This document shows, piece after piece, positions 11,635 to 22,779 of a DNA stretch of 64,000 nt. The first letter of the stretch is position 1. Every line of letters starts with the position of its first letter. Both the position numbers and the translations under genes were made by a program. The stretch is from Ciborinia camelliae (taxonomy: Eukaryota; Ascomycota; Leotiomycetes; Helotiales; Sclerotiniaceae), in assembly GCA_025890175.1 (NCBI GenBank), contig JANPYM010000003.1:1151795-1215794 (forward strand), given 5' to 3'. Below the pieces are notes generated by a model. That model ran no database searches. It saw only the letters and a program-made list of their open reading frames with translations, and had not been told where the DNA came from.

Positions 11635-12325
11635 TTAGTACTCTGGAGATGGATAGCGCTCGCGGGCTTGTGCGTATTCTTTGGGGTGTCTTTTGGAGAC
11701 CTTGGTTTTGATTGCTCTAGAATGATGTTAGAATTAAGATTTGGTGTATACAAATGGTACAAAATTGTGACTCACCCCATTCGATGCTGGGTCCATTCTA
11801 GATTCGCCTTCACCTCTTTGGCATCTTGATAACCTTCTTGCAATCTCGCTCTAGTTCTCGCAAGACGCTGTTGCGCTAATGCTTGCAAATCCATGATTTC
11901 TCTGTGTTTTGCATTCAACAAACCAGATCTGGTGAGATTGTCAATAAATGCGATTTCAAAGGGTCGTCTTTCAAAAGTCAATAAACTCACGTTTGCGCTT
12001 GAACTGCTAGAGTACGATCTAAAGGAAGGGGATCGAATGTACCAGAAAATCGATCCTGCATATATTCTTGCAGATCAACTCCGTTGGCTGAAGTGCTATC
12101 ATACTCACCACTCGCACTTCCAGCGTAACTACTGGAAGTAGCGGAGTAAGTGGAATTTCCATATGCGGGCGTCATGCCGGAGCCTGTAGTGACAGATTCA
12201 GGAGCTTCTGGTGGCGAGACTCCATATGTTGTATTTTGCGGAGTGTAGTAGGAAACTTGTTGAGATTTTGTAGGAACAGGAATGGGGAGGGGAGTGGTTT
12301 GGTAGTAGCTTGGTTGATAGGCCAT
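11635..12325 (-). CDS. KxDL-domain protein (Kxd1 / BLOC-1-related family)
   Basis: Three exons on the minus strand: 11991-12325, 11776-11928 and 11635-11716, with introns 11929-11990 and 11717-11775; the joined frame gives 189 residues. Seen: a Tyr/Ser/Thr-rich disordered N-terminus (MAYQPSYYQ...), then a helical, coiled-coil-like domain with LDRTLAVQAQTSGLLNAKHR, LALARTRARL-like and KEVKANLEWTQHR segments, and a basic end (KVSKRHPKEYAQARE). This layout resembles fungal KxDL proteins, whose yeast member Kxd1 belongs to the endosomal BLOC-1 complex. The signature here reads K-A-N-L rather than K-x-D-L. The family assignment is from memory of domain layout and is moderately sure. Confidence 0.65.
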
Positions 12326-12928
12326 GATGTAATAGTGTGGAATTAGAGTGAATTTAAAATTTGCAAATGACAAAGAAGTGTTAGACGAATGAATTGTCTA
12401 GTATGAGTATGAATTGAATTGCTTTACAATGCAAGCAATATGAAAGGTGCAAGGTAGTATCCTGATGATAAGATGATACAATGGTCAAGCACAGACAGTA
12501 GTGTTATGGATCAATGGGTATGAGACGTCTTGTTTGTTAAACAAGGCAAAGTTGTTTGTATGAAGCGGTGTAGAGTTCAGATTGGAATTCTCAAACGGAT
12601 GTAAAGGAAGAAGAAAGGAAATCTCTCAAGGAGGGTCTCACGCTTCCTTTTATACACGGCCGGTTGGCCCAGATCACCTAGAGAAGACTAGCATTGAGGA
12701 GGGGAGGGGGAATTGACTTGACCCCGAGCTTCCTTACGTATCAATGACCCCGCGTCAAGAAGGAAGAGATAGGCTGATCTTTTGCCCTCTTACCCCTTTC
12801 CTGACTAGTCCATTACCACCAACCCCCTCCAATCCACCCTTTCCGTCCTCTCACGTTTAACCCGAACCCTCCAAGCATGCAGTAGTATATCTCGGATGGG
12901 GTGACCCTTGAAAGTTCAAGCTTACGCA

Positions 12929-12963
12929 GTCGGATTGGATTGGATTGAGTTGGATTGGATTGG
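12929..12963. repeat. GGATT pentanucleotide repeat
   Basis: About six copies of a GGATT unit with one variant (GAGTT) are visible. This looks like a microsatellite in non-coding DNA. Confidence 0.8.
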
Positions 12964-13035
12964 GTCAAGAGAAGAAGATATTATTGATCAGAGATAGGCC
13001 GTGTAGCCATTGCATATGCCGAGGGAATTGGATTG

Positions 13036-13140
13036 GTGGGAAAGGGTGGGAAAGAAGGAAAGAAGGAAAGGAAAGGAAAGAAAAGAAAGGGAAAGGGTGG
13101 TGAAGGTGGTGGTGGTGGTAGTGGTGGTAGTGGTGGTTGT
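13036..13140. repeat. Purine tract (GGAAA) followed by GGT/GTA trinucleotide tract
   Basis: Strand-asymmetric GGAAA-type repeats about 13040-13096 merge into repeated GGT/GTA triplets about 13100-13140. The purine-only strand could form unusual DNA structure; it is otherwise simple sequence. Confidence 0.75.
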
Positions 13141-13739
13141 GGACAAATTCTCTATAATTTTCAAGAAACGAAACGGACTACGCCGTAAAAGTGTGTAGTG
13201 AGGTAGTTGAGGTGGTGGAAAAGGATGAACAAACGAACAAGCGCGGTCCACGCTAAGAGAAGAGAAAAAAAAAGATGAATCAATCAATTAAATAAATAAT
13301 TAAATAAATGAGGAACCCAATCTAAAAGCAGCTTTGAATAAATATGCCAGACCATGTGGGATTTTTCAAGGATTTGGATTTTCTATATGAACATCATAGG
13401 TACCTATAGTAGTAAAAGACTACTAGGTACGGTAAGGTAGGGAAGGGAGGTAAGGTGGTAAGATGGTGGAAGGTAAGGTATTGGTAAGGCAGAGTAAGAT
13501 AATCATGGCGGAAAGATTTCTGAAGCGTTGGATGGTCAAGGGATTTTCAATTAGGCTTCATTGCAGGAAGGTTAGGCTTTAGGGTCGGAGGATATCTTAT
13601 TAGGTTGGATGATGATACAATTGTAACTTGGAAGTACCTAGGTACCTAAGGTAAGTAACACACGAAATACTGACTCCCTCATACTACTTGGAATACCTAG
13701 GTAATTTCAATTAGGAAATCTTGATATTTCTCATAAGAG

Positions 13740-13790
13740 AAATTGGAGAACTTGGAGAACTTGGAGAACTTGGTCAATTGGTCAATTGGG
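13740..13790. repeat. TTGGAGAAC 9-base tandem repeat and TCAATTGG repeat
   Basis: Three perfect or near-perfect copies of a 9-base unit are followed by two copies of an 8-base unit. Confidence 0.8.
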
Positions 13791-14729
13791 GTTCGAAAAT
13801 CTCCTACTTGCAGTATGACTTGCTTTCGTTTGTTCTCCTCTGCTCTTCTCTGTATGCGTTGTCAATTTGGAAATTCTGCCATTGATGATGTTCAACCCCT
13901 TCCCTCCCCCCTTGTCAGATTGGGACGGGAATGAGAAGCAGGCGAATAGAAATGTCACCAATATTGAAGATGGTTAATTATTACTCCAAAGGAATTGAAA
14001 TGTCATGAAGCCAATCATTTTGCAATATCTTTGATCACAGGATTACTTTCCATCCCAAAGATCTCGATTCCTTTCCCAGCATTTTGAACAACGTTCTCTC
14101 TGCACGCCACGAAGAGAAAAGGATAAAAAAGTATTATTTTTACCAAGAAACCGATTCCACTATTATAAGCCGAACAGCTACATATTCCTAATCAATCCTA
14201 GGACCATTCAATTGATGGTGATATGTCCATGAAAGCCATCAAAGCAGTTTGGTGTATGACTGAATATATTACATTTTCTTGTTCCGAAGCTGGGTCCAAG
14301 TCTGCAGCTATATCATGTCCCATGTGCATTTGGCTACAATCAAACGGTGCGGCAGCAAAGTACAAACGGCTGAATTGGCAGGGCTGTGTTCTTTTTATCC
14401 CTTCAACCAATGATATCGAGCAATTCTTGAGGTTGTATGCGTAGATTTACTCATATGCTTCAACTTCGGAATTATCGTGAAATTGGCCACCAGCTCTCAC
14501 TGCATACTTATTATTCTTGGTACTTCGAAATTTCGGATCGTCCTACTTATACATCTAATTTGTACCCCCTCTTTGCATCAACATAAACTCGGTGTGAAGT
14601 GAATCTATATATGCACATTAGAGTTTGCCTGCTTTATCGCCCCATCCCGTCCCATCCCATCTAACCCTCTCGCTATGTTGAGCTACCCGGAACGCCTCCT
14701 TGTGCCTGATTATATTATCCTTTACCCTA

Positions 14730-15911
14730 CTACCCAAATACCTTCAAAAATCCCCACATTCCAAATCCACTGAGTACCGGGATTGTCAAGTTGTCATCCC
14801 ACCCAAATATATCTACCACCTCACTAGCTGCCGCCGTGAAACCCGTCCATAAACTCATTATACCCAAAGCTAGCCCCCCAGAAACAATGCTTTGAGCCTC
14901 ACTCAAACCAATGAGATCTCGGATCCCCGCAGGAAGTCTCAAGTCTCCCGAGAACATAAATGGCCAGTCCAGATCATCGAGAAAGGGGCCAGTTCTTGGT
15001 GCTAACCATCCCCAAAATATGGCTGCAGTGACCACGCCAACGGCGAATGCAGCAAAGGACCCGGCAAGTGATTTACCACGTCTTATCCTTGGAGTATATC
15101 TTCCGTATGCTCGTCCTACAGTACTTGCCGCCGTGTCACACCAGCTTAAGAGGAGTATTCCCATCACACCGATGTCTTTCGGAAAGAATCCAAGTACGAT
15201 CCACGCGCCGAGTAAATACCAGATGACACCATTCCATCCATCGTACTCAGTTTCTCGCATGAAAGCTCCAAGCAATCGCACGTATAAACCGTTAAATACC
15301 GGGTAGTTGTGCCGAACATAATCCACTGTTGCTATGGGTATTAGGGCTCCCATCAGATAAGGTGTAATAGCATTCGTTTGGACACCAGATATGTAAAGCC
15401 AAATTGTAAAGAATCCTATCGAAACGTGCAACAACTTCCTTGGTATTTCATGGCGATGTACAAACGACCTCCACTGCCTGTGGATGGGTATAAGTCCCAA
15501 AGGGCTAGGACTTCTGCTAAAGTCTCTCCAGCTCCAGCCTGACCTTGCGCTCGTAGGTGAGAGATGCCCATTTGATGCTTTCCCATTGATACCATTTGTT
15601 TCTTCCGACTTGATACTGTCTGTAGGCTTGGAAGTCTTTTTCGTAGTTTTGACCGCGGAACTTTGTGCTTTTCGGGGCTTCATAGGACTTCGGCTCCTTG
15701 ACCTAGATCTATCCAATTCAATAGCTGAATCCTCAGCCTCGTCCTCATCTATTCCTTCATCTATGGGGAGCGTCTGGGCTGACAGTTTCTTCCTTGCAGA
15801 TCTCGTCATGGGCCCAAAATATTCTCCATTTTGCGATATTTCCGAAGATGGGGTTGGAGAGGGAGATATAACTCGCGGAGTAGCCGGAATCTCCGAAAAT
15901 GACCTGGACAT
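14730..15911 (-). CDS. DGK1: CTP-dependent diacylglycerol kinase-like (DGK1 family)
   Basis: From the ATG at 15911 (MSRSFSEIPATPR) the protein is 393 residues; an in-frame ATG at 16160 would add 83 residues of no recognisable character, so the inner start is preferred. DGK1 proteins use CTP to phosphorylate diacylglycerol to phosphatidate at the ER/nuclear envelope and oppose lipin. Seen: a Ser/Arg-rich disordered N-terminus, then IPRKLLHVSIGF, several hydrophobic helices, LLSWCDTAASTVGRAYGR and RIRRGKSLAGSFAAF, the conserved block of the CTP-kinase/phosphatidate cytidylyltransferase superfamily. Dolichol kinase shares this block, but the length and the RKLLHVSIGF start fit DGK1. No intron is needed. 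Confidence 0.82.
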   Translation of the reverse strand: MSRSFSEIPATPRVISPSPTPSSEISQNGEYFGPMTRSARKKLSAQTLPIDEGIDEDEAEDSAIELDRSRSRSRSPMKPRKAQSSAVKTTKKTSKPTDSIKSEETNGINGKASNGHLSPTSARSGWSWRDFSRSPSPLGLIPIHRQWRSFVHRHEIPRKLLHVSIGFFTIWLYISGVQTNAITPYLMGALIPIATVDYVRHNYPVFNGLYVRLLGAFMRETEYDGWNGVIWYLLGAWIVLGFFPKDIGVMGILLLSWCDTAASTVGRAYGRYTPRIRRGKSLAGSFAAFAVGVVTAAIFWGWLAPRTGPFLDDLDWPFMFSGDLRLPAGIRDLIGLSEAQSIVSGGLALGIMSLWTGFTAAASEVVDIFGWDDNLTIPVLSGFGMWGFLKVFG

Positions 15912-16160
15912 TATGAAATTTGGCAAACAAGGTATAGGAATCACACCAGTGAGTGTCCGCCGACTAAAGATAAATGCTCGCAGAAGTGGAACGGTGGAGA
16001 GTAGATATTGGTCTTTTCGTGAAGAGCGTATTATGTCGTTGGAAGAAGATGTGTCGAACAAGGTTACTGTGTGAGAAGACACGAGAGTTGCAGTTGCAGA
16101 CTGAGCTGCATTGTTGAAGAGAGATATGATGACTTTTTGCGCCGCGTAAAGACGTGGCAC

Positions 16161-16747
16161 ATGAGTTATATAAGATGGTTCTTTTCAAATGTTAACGGAG
16201 ATTGGAATAAATGAGACAAGGGCTGATAAGATGACCCGGACGCGGCACAGAAGAGAAGGTTATGGTTATTCCTGGAGAGAGAGTGACTAAGCACGCGATC
16301 ATTGGGAAATTGGGAGATTGCTGAGGGTGTGAAAATGAAAAATAGATAAAATAAATCTATTGATATAATATTGAACATGAAAAATTGGTAACTACCTACC
16401 TACCTAGGTAGGAAGACCTTCTCACCTGCCTTTATTTTTTTTTGTCTATATCAAACCTTATTTCACCAAAGGATAAACTACCATCATGGCATTTTATCTA
16501 TCTACCTACCTATATGGATACTGGTAGATCCATCTGACGTAAAACAGAAAGAGATGCTCAGCTTTGAATGGAGGAAAGGTGCATCCTCGACAGGGATCAC
16601 AACTCGCTAAAATTATTGTCAGTCGGACCCGGAAAAAAAAAGTTGATGCCGATAAGATAAGAAATTTCCGGCTTCAATTCATTTCAATCGCAAATAACGG
16701 TAGAAAAACAAGCTTCATATCTTCATACCCATCGAAACAACAGAGCC
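16161..16747. other. Intergenic divergent promoter DGK1-like / SPB4
   Basis: This lies between two divergent genes. It contains an ACCTACCTACCTAGGTAGG palindromic cluster at about 16391-16411 and a second short TACCTACCTA run near 16500. No gene is seen. Confidence 0.6.
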
Positions 16748-18672
16748 ATGGCAATCGATGGCGAGAAGAAGAAAGATCCAAGAGCGTGGGATGCTCTCAC
16801 GCCTTCATTGGCGGAATGGATACTGGATGCCATTTCATCAATGGGGTTTGAAAAAATGACACCAGTACAAGCATCTACCATTCCGTTGTTTATGGGAAAC
16901 AAAGATGTTGTCGTCGAGGTAGGTTTACTATATCAATTTGAAAACTTCGTACTGACGAGTCTAAGGCTGTTACAGGTAGTGGAAAAACTTTGTCCTTTCT
17001 AATACCGGTTGTGGAAAAGTTGTTGCGATTGGAAGAACCCATCAAGAAACACCATCTTGGTGCTATAATTGTCTCCCCAACTCGAGAGCTCGCGACTCAA
17101 ATTCATTCGGTCCTTACCTCTTTACTCGCATTTCACGAACCTTCCGCCGAAGCGCTGAAACCATTGGAAGACGGCGAGAAACGAAAACCTTCGTCAACGT
17201 TAAGAGTAGTTCCACAGCTTCTACTTGGAGGAACAACTACTCCAGCGCAAGATCTCAGCAGATTTCTGAAGAATAGCCCGAACCTTCTCATCTCGACACC
17301 TGGGAGATTACTCGAACTACTTTCATCACCCCATGTTCATTGCCCGCAATCTTCTTTCGAGGTTTTAGTCTTAGACGAAGCAGATAGGTTATTGGATCTA
17401 GGTTTTAAGGATGATCTGCAGAAGATTCTCAATCGTCTACCAAAGCAAAGGCGGACAGGTCTCTTCAGTGCCAGTGTCAGTGAAGCAGTAGGGGAAATAG
17501 TAAGGGTTGGCCTGAGAAACCCTGTGAAAATTGCTGTGAAGGTCAAAGGGGCTGGGGGTGATAAAATGACCCCTGCGAGTCTTCAAATGTCTTACCTACT
17601 GACTCCACCAACCCACAAGTTTCCCGCCTTACTTTCTTTACTATCACAGCTTGAGCCAACTCCCCAGAAATCTATTATCTATCTTTCAACCTGTGCGGCG
17701 GTTGATTACTTCCAGCCTATACTTGAGGCAGTCCTGCCTAAGCAATTTGCTTTGATTTCATTACATGGGAAGCACCCTCCTAATGTACGGCAAAGAAATT
17801 TCTCGAAATATGTCACAGCAGTCACCCCAACGATACTCCTCACCACAGATGTAGCCGCAAGAGGTCTCGACATACCACAGGTCGACTTGGTTGTACAAAT
17901 AGATCCACCGTCCGACCCGAAAGTGTTCCTGCACAGATGCGGAAGAGCGGGCCGAGCTGGGCGGAAAGGATTAAGTGTCATTTTCCTACAGCCAGGACGA
18001 GAGGAAGATTATATTCCATTTCTTGAAATTCGTAAAACCCCAGTTACACCCCTCAAGCGACCTGAAATCAGCACGACTGATGAGGCTGCCAAAATTCTCA
18101 TCTCAAAGATGCGCAAAGAAGTGCTCGCAGACCGTGCTCTTTATGATAAAGGTCAACGTGCATTTGTTAGCTGGGTCCAGGCATATTCTAAGCATCAAGC
18201 AAGCAGTATATTCCGAGTTGCTGACCTTGACTGGACCGACCTAGGCAATGCTTGGGCACTTGTAAGATTACCAAAAATGCCCGAACTGAAGAAGTGGGAA
18301 GGTGATAAGACGTTGGGCATTAAATTAGATCTGTCCGAGTATGCATACAAAGATAATGTTAGAGAGAAGGCAAGGCGAGTCGCTATGGAGGAAGCCAGAA
18401 ATGCCGGTCCTTATGTACCAACAGAAGAGCAAATAGCGAGGAAGAAGCAACGGGAGGCTTGGAGTCAAAAGCACGAGAAGCAAGATCTTAAAGAGCTGAA
18501 GAGGGAAAAGAAGAAGAGAAAGAGAGAGATCGAAAGATTGGACAAGATGACCGATGAAGAAAAGAAAGAAGAGCAAGAAAAGGAGAGAGAGCTGCAGGCT
18601 TTAATAGACCAAGTGAAGAAGAGAAAGATTGATGATGATGCTGACGAAGAGTTTGAGGGTTTTGACGATTAG
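16748..18672 (+). CDS. SPB4: ATP-dependent DEAD-box RNA helicase SPB4
   Basis: Two exons: 16748-16918 and 16966-18672, with a 47-base intron; 625 residues. SPB4 (human DDX55) acts in assembly of the 60S ribosomal subunit in the nucleolus. Seen in order: Q-motif region ([31 protein letters not shown]), Walker A AVTGSGKT (58-65) split from exon 1 by the intron, PTRELATQ, a DEAD box ([13 protein letters not shown]), FSASVS in place of [17 protein letters not shown] and [10 protein letters not shown]. The C-terminal extension includes the conserved block after the helicase core ([24 protein letters not shown]) and a lysine/glutamate-rich tail ending in an acidic EEFEGFDD. Length and motifs match fungal SPB4. 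Confidence 0.94.
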
Positions 18673-19078
18673 CTGTAAACTCATTGTATTCTGATCACTA
18701 TCAAGACATACCCTTTCAATGCCTAAATCTTAATTAAATGTCTTAGATTTTAATGTTCTGAAGATTCTTTTGCACGAACATCATCCCGATGTCCAGAATG
18801 GCAATGCAAATTAATTTTAAGTGTTGTACACTTGACAAGGCGGCCAAATTCCAGTATATTCTCACCACATACCTAGTATGTTTGTTTGCGGGGTCGACCT
18901 GCTCTCCTTTTGAGCATCTGGTGGCCCTTCCCATGCTACAGCAAAATTTGCACTTGAGATCTGTACTCCCTACCACACGCATTCTCTTAGACCTTGCCCC
19001 CTCAAAACCAGACATCATCGTTATGAGAACGAGCTATTCGTCTTCTTTTCAATGGATATCCTCCTGTCCTTTCCATAT
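18673..19078. other. Intergenic region, convergent 3' flanks
   Basis: AT-rich 3' flanking sequence of SPB4 and the next minus-strand gene. No coding or structured element is evident. Confidence 0.5.
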
Positions 19079-19828
19079 CTAGACCCAGCTGCCCGTGGCT
19101 TCCAGTCCTCTTTCCTGTTCCAATTCCGCCCAAGGATTCTCATTGAAACTTCGGTCATAATATTCCTCATACCACGTCTTATTAAACGTTCCCCGTCCAC
19201 TTGGTCTTGAACTTGCCATGCTCGCAGCATCACTTCCTCCACTTCTTACTCCCCTGCCATTCCCACCGCCTCCCGTAAACCCCATGTTATTATACACTGG
19301 TCTTTCCGGAAGCCCATGTAGGTGTCCCGACACTGGTTGTGATATATTTTTGTTTGATGACTCAGGCGCAGCCGCTAAAATCGCATCAATTTGCTCCTGT
19401 GCTTTCCGTCTCTCTTCCACTATCGCTGGATCATCCGATACCCCATCCTGACCTAACGCGTGTTCTCCTCCTTCAATCCCATCAAATATCGGAGGCGGCG
19501 CACTCGTGTCTAAATATCTCGGTCCCTCATCTTCTCCAGCTCCATCCCCATCCTCATCATCCCCCAAATCAATCTCCTCCTCATTCTTTGTCTCCACAGC
19601 TTTCACTCCTATAGTCCTCATCTTCCCAAGCGGAATCTGATTCCCACCACTCCCATGTCCCTTCTTCCCTCCCCGATCGATCTTCTCTAGCTCTGCGCCT
19701 TCGACAAATGCATCGGTCGCAGCATTGAACTTGCGTTTTTTCGAAAGCGGGTTTTGATTTCCGAAGCCAGAGAAACCCATCATGGCTGCCATCGCGGCGG
19801 AATCATCTTCGAATTCGATATCATCCAT
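19079..19828 (-). CDS. Conserved acidic protein of unknown function
   Basis: A single exon of 249 residues beginning MDDIEFEDDSAAMAAMMGFSGFG. The protein is low-complexity: an N-terminal MMGFSGFG motif, a basic NPLSKKRKF patch that could act as nuclear localisation signal, an acidic centre (DLGDDEDGDGAGEDEG), a Gly-rich stretch and a distinctive C-terminus with TWYEEYYDRSFNENPWAELE. I do not recognise the family; the MMGFSGFG start and the aromatic NPW end look like short binding motifs in nuclear or RNP proteins, by inference. It is probably real because the frame is open for its whole length and ends are motif-like. Confidence 0.6.
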   Translation of the reverse strand: MDDIEFEDDSAAMAAMMGFSGFGNQNPLSKKRKFNAATDAFVEGAELEKIDRGGKKGHGSGGNQIPLGKMRTIGVKAVETKNEEEIDLGDDEDGDGAGEDEGPRYLDTSAPPPIFDGIEGGEHALGQDGVSDDPAIVEERRKAQEQIDAILAAAPESSNKNISQPVSGHLHGLPERPVYNNMGFTGGGGNGRGVRSGGSDAASMASSRPSGRGTFNKTWYEEYYDRSFNENPWAELEQERGLEATGSWV

Positions 19829-20496
19829 GATTCGCAGTAGTAGTAATAGCTGCTGTTGTTGAAAAATTAATGCTGGAGTTCAGTTCAGAAGATCTTGGAT
19901 GTACCTAGGTAGCCTCGCACCTTCAATTTCCCAAAAGTTTTGTTGCACGTCTGAGAGCAAAACCAAATATGGGGCTTTTGGGAAAAGTATAAATTTTATT
20001 GCAGATTTGGAAAGAGGGAGATCGCGCGATCTCGAAAAAAATTGTCCCGGGGGTTTTGAAAGAGAAATTGAGGAGCGACGGTGAGGGGCGTTTTGGTGTT
20101 TTTTGTTTACAATGGCGAGGCTGGGCGCAGAGCCTTGCAGTGTGAGGTTTGAAGGGGATCCACAGGAGCTTCGCGATTCACGCGATAAGCTCCCAAGGTT
20201 CTCAATTTCTTTCTCGCACTCACTCACTTGTGCTGAGATGAAGACATTCACTCTATCAAGAAAACTTCACTATATAAACCTGGTGTGGTTTATCAAAAGA
20301 GACATACTCACACCCAGCCAATAGTCAATAATTTATGTGCCTAGGTAGGAAAAAAGTACAATGGGCTTGTGCCAAAATATAATGTTCCTGCCACTTTGTT
20401 TCAACTGATCGTCTCAGCAACATCGCGCCTCACAAACAACAGATTCATTGCATACCTCGAGGAACCTGAAATTGTGCTACTTCTCATACCGCAGAA
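19829..20496. other. Divergent promoter region
   Basis: This lies between the acidic protein gene and the next plus-strand gene. It holds CCTAGG motifs at 19904 and 20340 and a GATCGCGCGATC palindrome near 20021. Short open frames here look like chance. Confidence 0.5.
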
Positions 20497-21117
20497 ATGC
20501 CTACCTCAAATTTTATCGCAGCCATTGGCGACGCACCCAAAATAATCATTCGCTCCCCTCTCAAATATAACCAACCCTCACCTACCTTTACCACCCCGCC
20601 CCTCGAATGGCTCCAACACACCTGGTCTGTCACCCATTCCACACTTCCCATGTGGAAAAAGGCGAAAAACGTACGCATAACCTACAAAATCATACCGCCC
20701 AGCTCTCCTCACTCCTCACCTCTTCTTGATGACGAAGTAACCTCCACGCCTACATCCAAAAGCTGGATGCCGCAACCGAAAAGTATACAAGGTATAGATA
20801 CGCCAGATGGAGATGGTGCTTGGAACTGGAGGGGCAAGGGCTGGTTGAAGATTGCGAGTAGTCATTGGGAGGTATTAGGCTGGGGAGAGCGGGAGATTAT
20901 GGATGGGGTGGGGAAGGGGGAGAAAGAGAGATGGGTTGTTACTTGGTTTGCGCCGAGTTTGTTTACACCACAGGGGCTGGATATTTATAGTAGTAGGAAA
21001 GAGGGTTTGTCGGAGGGGACTTATAGGGAGGTTAAGAAGGCCTTGGAAGAGATGGAAGCGGGTGACTTGGGAGAATTGGTCAAGAAGGATATGTTTGAGG
21101 TCAAAATTGAGTATTAG
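20497..21117 (+). CDS. Conserved ascomycete protein, lipocalin/calycin-like pattern
   Basis: A single exon of 206 residues. Seen: alternating aromatic and beta-type segments, with TWSVTHSTLPMWKKAKNVRI near residue 42, GAWNWRGKGWLKIASSHWEV near 115 and WVVTWFAPSLFTPQGLDIYS near 150, and a helical acidic C-terminus. The pattern of W-rich strands suggests a small beta-barrel ligand-binding protein, which is inference; no catalytic motif is seen. It shares the divergent promoter with the acidic protein gene and lies convergent to the CIR_N gene, 48 bases between their stops. Confidence 0.65.
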   Translation: MPTSNFIAAIGDAPKIIIRSPLKYNQPSPTFTTPPLEWLQHTWSVTHSTLPMWKKAKNVRITYKIIPPSSPHSSPLLDDEVTSTPTSKSWMPQPKSIQGIDTPDGDGAWNWRGKGWLKIASSHWEVLGWGEREIMDGVGKGEKERWVVTWFAPSLFTPQGLDIYSSRKEGLSEGTYREVKKALEEMEAGDLGELVKKDMFEVKIEY

Positions 21118-21165
21118 GGGTATCAAAATAGGGCTGTGAATTGCAATACTAAAGTAATAGATCTG

Positions 21166-22243
21166 CTAACTTCTATGATGGTGATGATGATGGTGCGTGT
21201 GTTGATGTCGATCGCCCTCATCTCTTTCTGACCTCCGACGATGTCGATGCCTGCGTTCTCGTTCCCTTTCATGATCCGAATCAGCCCTATGATGGGAGCT
21301 TCGTGACCTCTTTTTTTTCTCAGGCCTGTCCAGACTAAATCCTTCCAGATCATCGTCTTCCATGTCTTCATCATATCTCCGTTTCCTTTTGTTTCTTTGC
21401 TCCTCGGCCTCCAGTTCCCTTACTTCCCTTTCTTTCTCTTTCATCCACTGTTCCCTTTCCTTCTTTACTTGTCGTACCTGAGCAGCACCCTGTTTCATAG
21501 CAGCCAACGGATCATTTGACACAATCCTCGCCGCATCTCTTTCCTTTCGTCTTGGATCTTCGTTTCCCCATGCATCTTTACCAGGGTGATCTTCATCAAT
21601 AGCTTTTACCTGTGTCGTTGCTTTCGAATACCACGGATTATCAAGGCCTTGTTTAAATCCTGCCGCGTTCGAGAATCGCATTGTATATTGATCCTCGTAC
21701 TCTTTCTTCTTCTGCTCCTTTTCCTTCTCGGCCTCTGCATTCTTCTCGACTCGAGGCTTATGTAGACGTTCTTGTGGAAATAAATCAATATGCCCGGCAT
21801 GATCAACTAAAGGCGCATCTGTAGATTTTCGTAAAACAATTTGACGTTCTTGGTTTGAAGACCGGAAATCTTGAGCTGCCACACGCATCTCGAAATCAGT
21901 ATCGTTTTCCCCGTTTCTCTTCCTAGGCCTCCTCTTGCGTTCCTCGCCAGAACCATGCGAACGTCTCTCTCGCTGGCTCTCTTCATCTTCTGATTTGCCT
22001 TCTATTGGTAGTGGTGTAGGTATTTCTCCCCTTAATATTTGCATGCGACGCTCCGCATCTAACTCTTGCATCTGTTGCTCCTCCGCCTCCTCTTTGGCTT
22101 TCGCGACAGCTTCATCACGCCGGACTTTCTCGATGTTATCTTTGTTATAAACATTCCATGACTTTTTGCCCAACAAATGACTAGTAATAATCAGTAATTC
22201 GGTCTATAATAATTGCTCAACACAGCGGAACTTACAGAGGCAT
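21166..22243 (-). CDS. CIR N-terminal (Cir_N) domain protein, LENG1-like
   Basis: Two exons on the minus strand: a first exon of only 8 bases (22236-22243, ATGCCTCT) and 21166-22180; intron 22181-22235. The joined frame gives 340 residues starting MPLHLLGKKSWNVYN, the Cir_N start. Cir_N proteins include CIR, LENG1 and the splicing factor Cwc25, and many associate with nuclear RNP complexes. Seen: LLGKKSWNVYNKDNIEKVRRDE, a long charged coiled coil with ERRMQILRGEIPTPLP, a NPWYSK motif, RS/KR-rich stretches and a C-terminal polyhistidine run (HHHHHHHRS). Nuclear role in splicing is inference. The tiny first exon was found because the family start requires it and the splice signals fit. Confidence 0.75.
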
Positions 22244-22779
22244 AATGGGCAAACGAAGTTGTTGATCCCCGCTTTGGACAAAGAAATCAAGGTCAAGGCT
22301 GAGAGGTTGCGATAAGGATTCCGGGGATGGCAAGGCCAAGGCCAACCCAACCATTAATTGTGCTCGGTCACCGCTTGCTGATGTCAAACCTGCCAGAGAC
22401 AGCAGTTGCAACATACAAGACACAGTAAACTTCATATTTTCATACTCAACTAGAAAATTCAATGGAATAATAGAGGACCTTACTGATCTTTACTTTATTC
22501 ACCAAAAGCCCCATATCTGTTCATTTGGAACTTTGAGTCATCCTATTGTTTAAAGGACAGTTGGACTTTCAATATCATAAGGCTGGTGCCTCGCGAAGTC
22601 CCCTGAATATCGATCACTCCGCAGCAGGCTACCAATACCGACACTATCTTGCCTCGTGTAATAAGAATTTAAAACGAATTTCTTCCTCACGGGTTCTTTC
22701 AATCTTTCAATAACTATTGTACTTTCGAGTTCCAACAAACACTCGTATTCCTTTATATACGAATTCCCCAACAAAAATT
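22244..22779. other. Divergent promoter CIR_N / SEC18
   Basis: This is non-coding, shared by two divergent genes. Open frames on the minus strand here (for example 22232-22462) are not supported by any protein similarity. Confidence 0.5.

Larger units (their letters stand above)
12326..14729. other. Long intergenic region with simple repeats
   Basis: No gene is recognised. The part near 12330-12900 is probably the promoter and 5' UTR of the KxDL gene. The rest holds simple-sequence tracts (GGATT, GGAAA, GGT, GGTAAGGTA and TTGGAGAAC units), listed separately, and CCTAGG motifs at 13637 and 13696. Open frames such as 13743-13934 and 14223-14444 show no protein character. Confidence 0.6.

Noticed and set aside
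13010..13287. Possible small protein with valine or threonine runs on either strand
   Set aside because: Direct translation of GGT/GTA simple repeats; no gene evidence.
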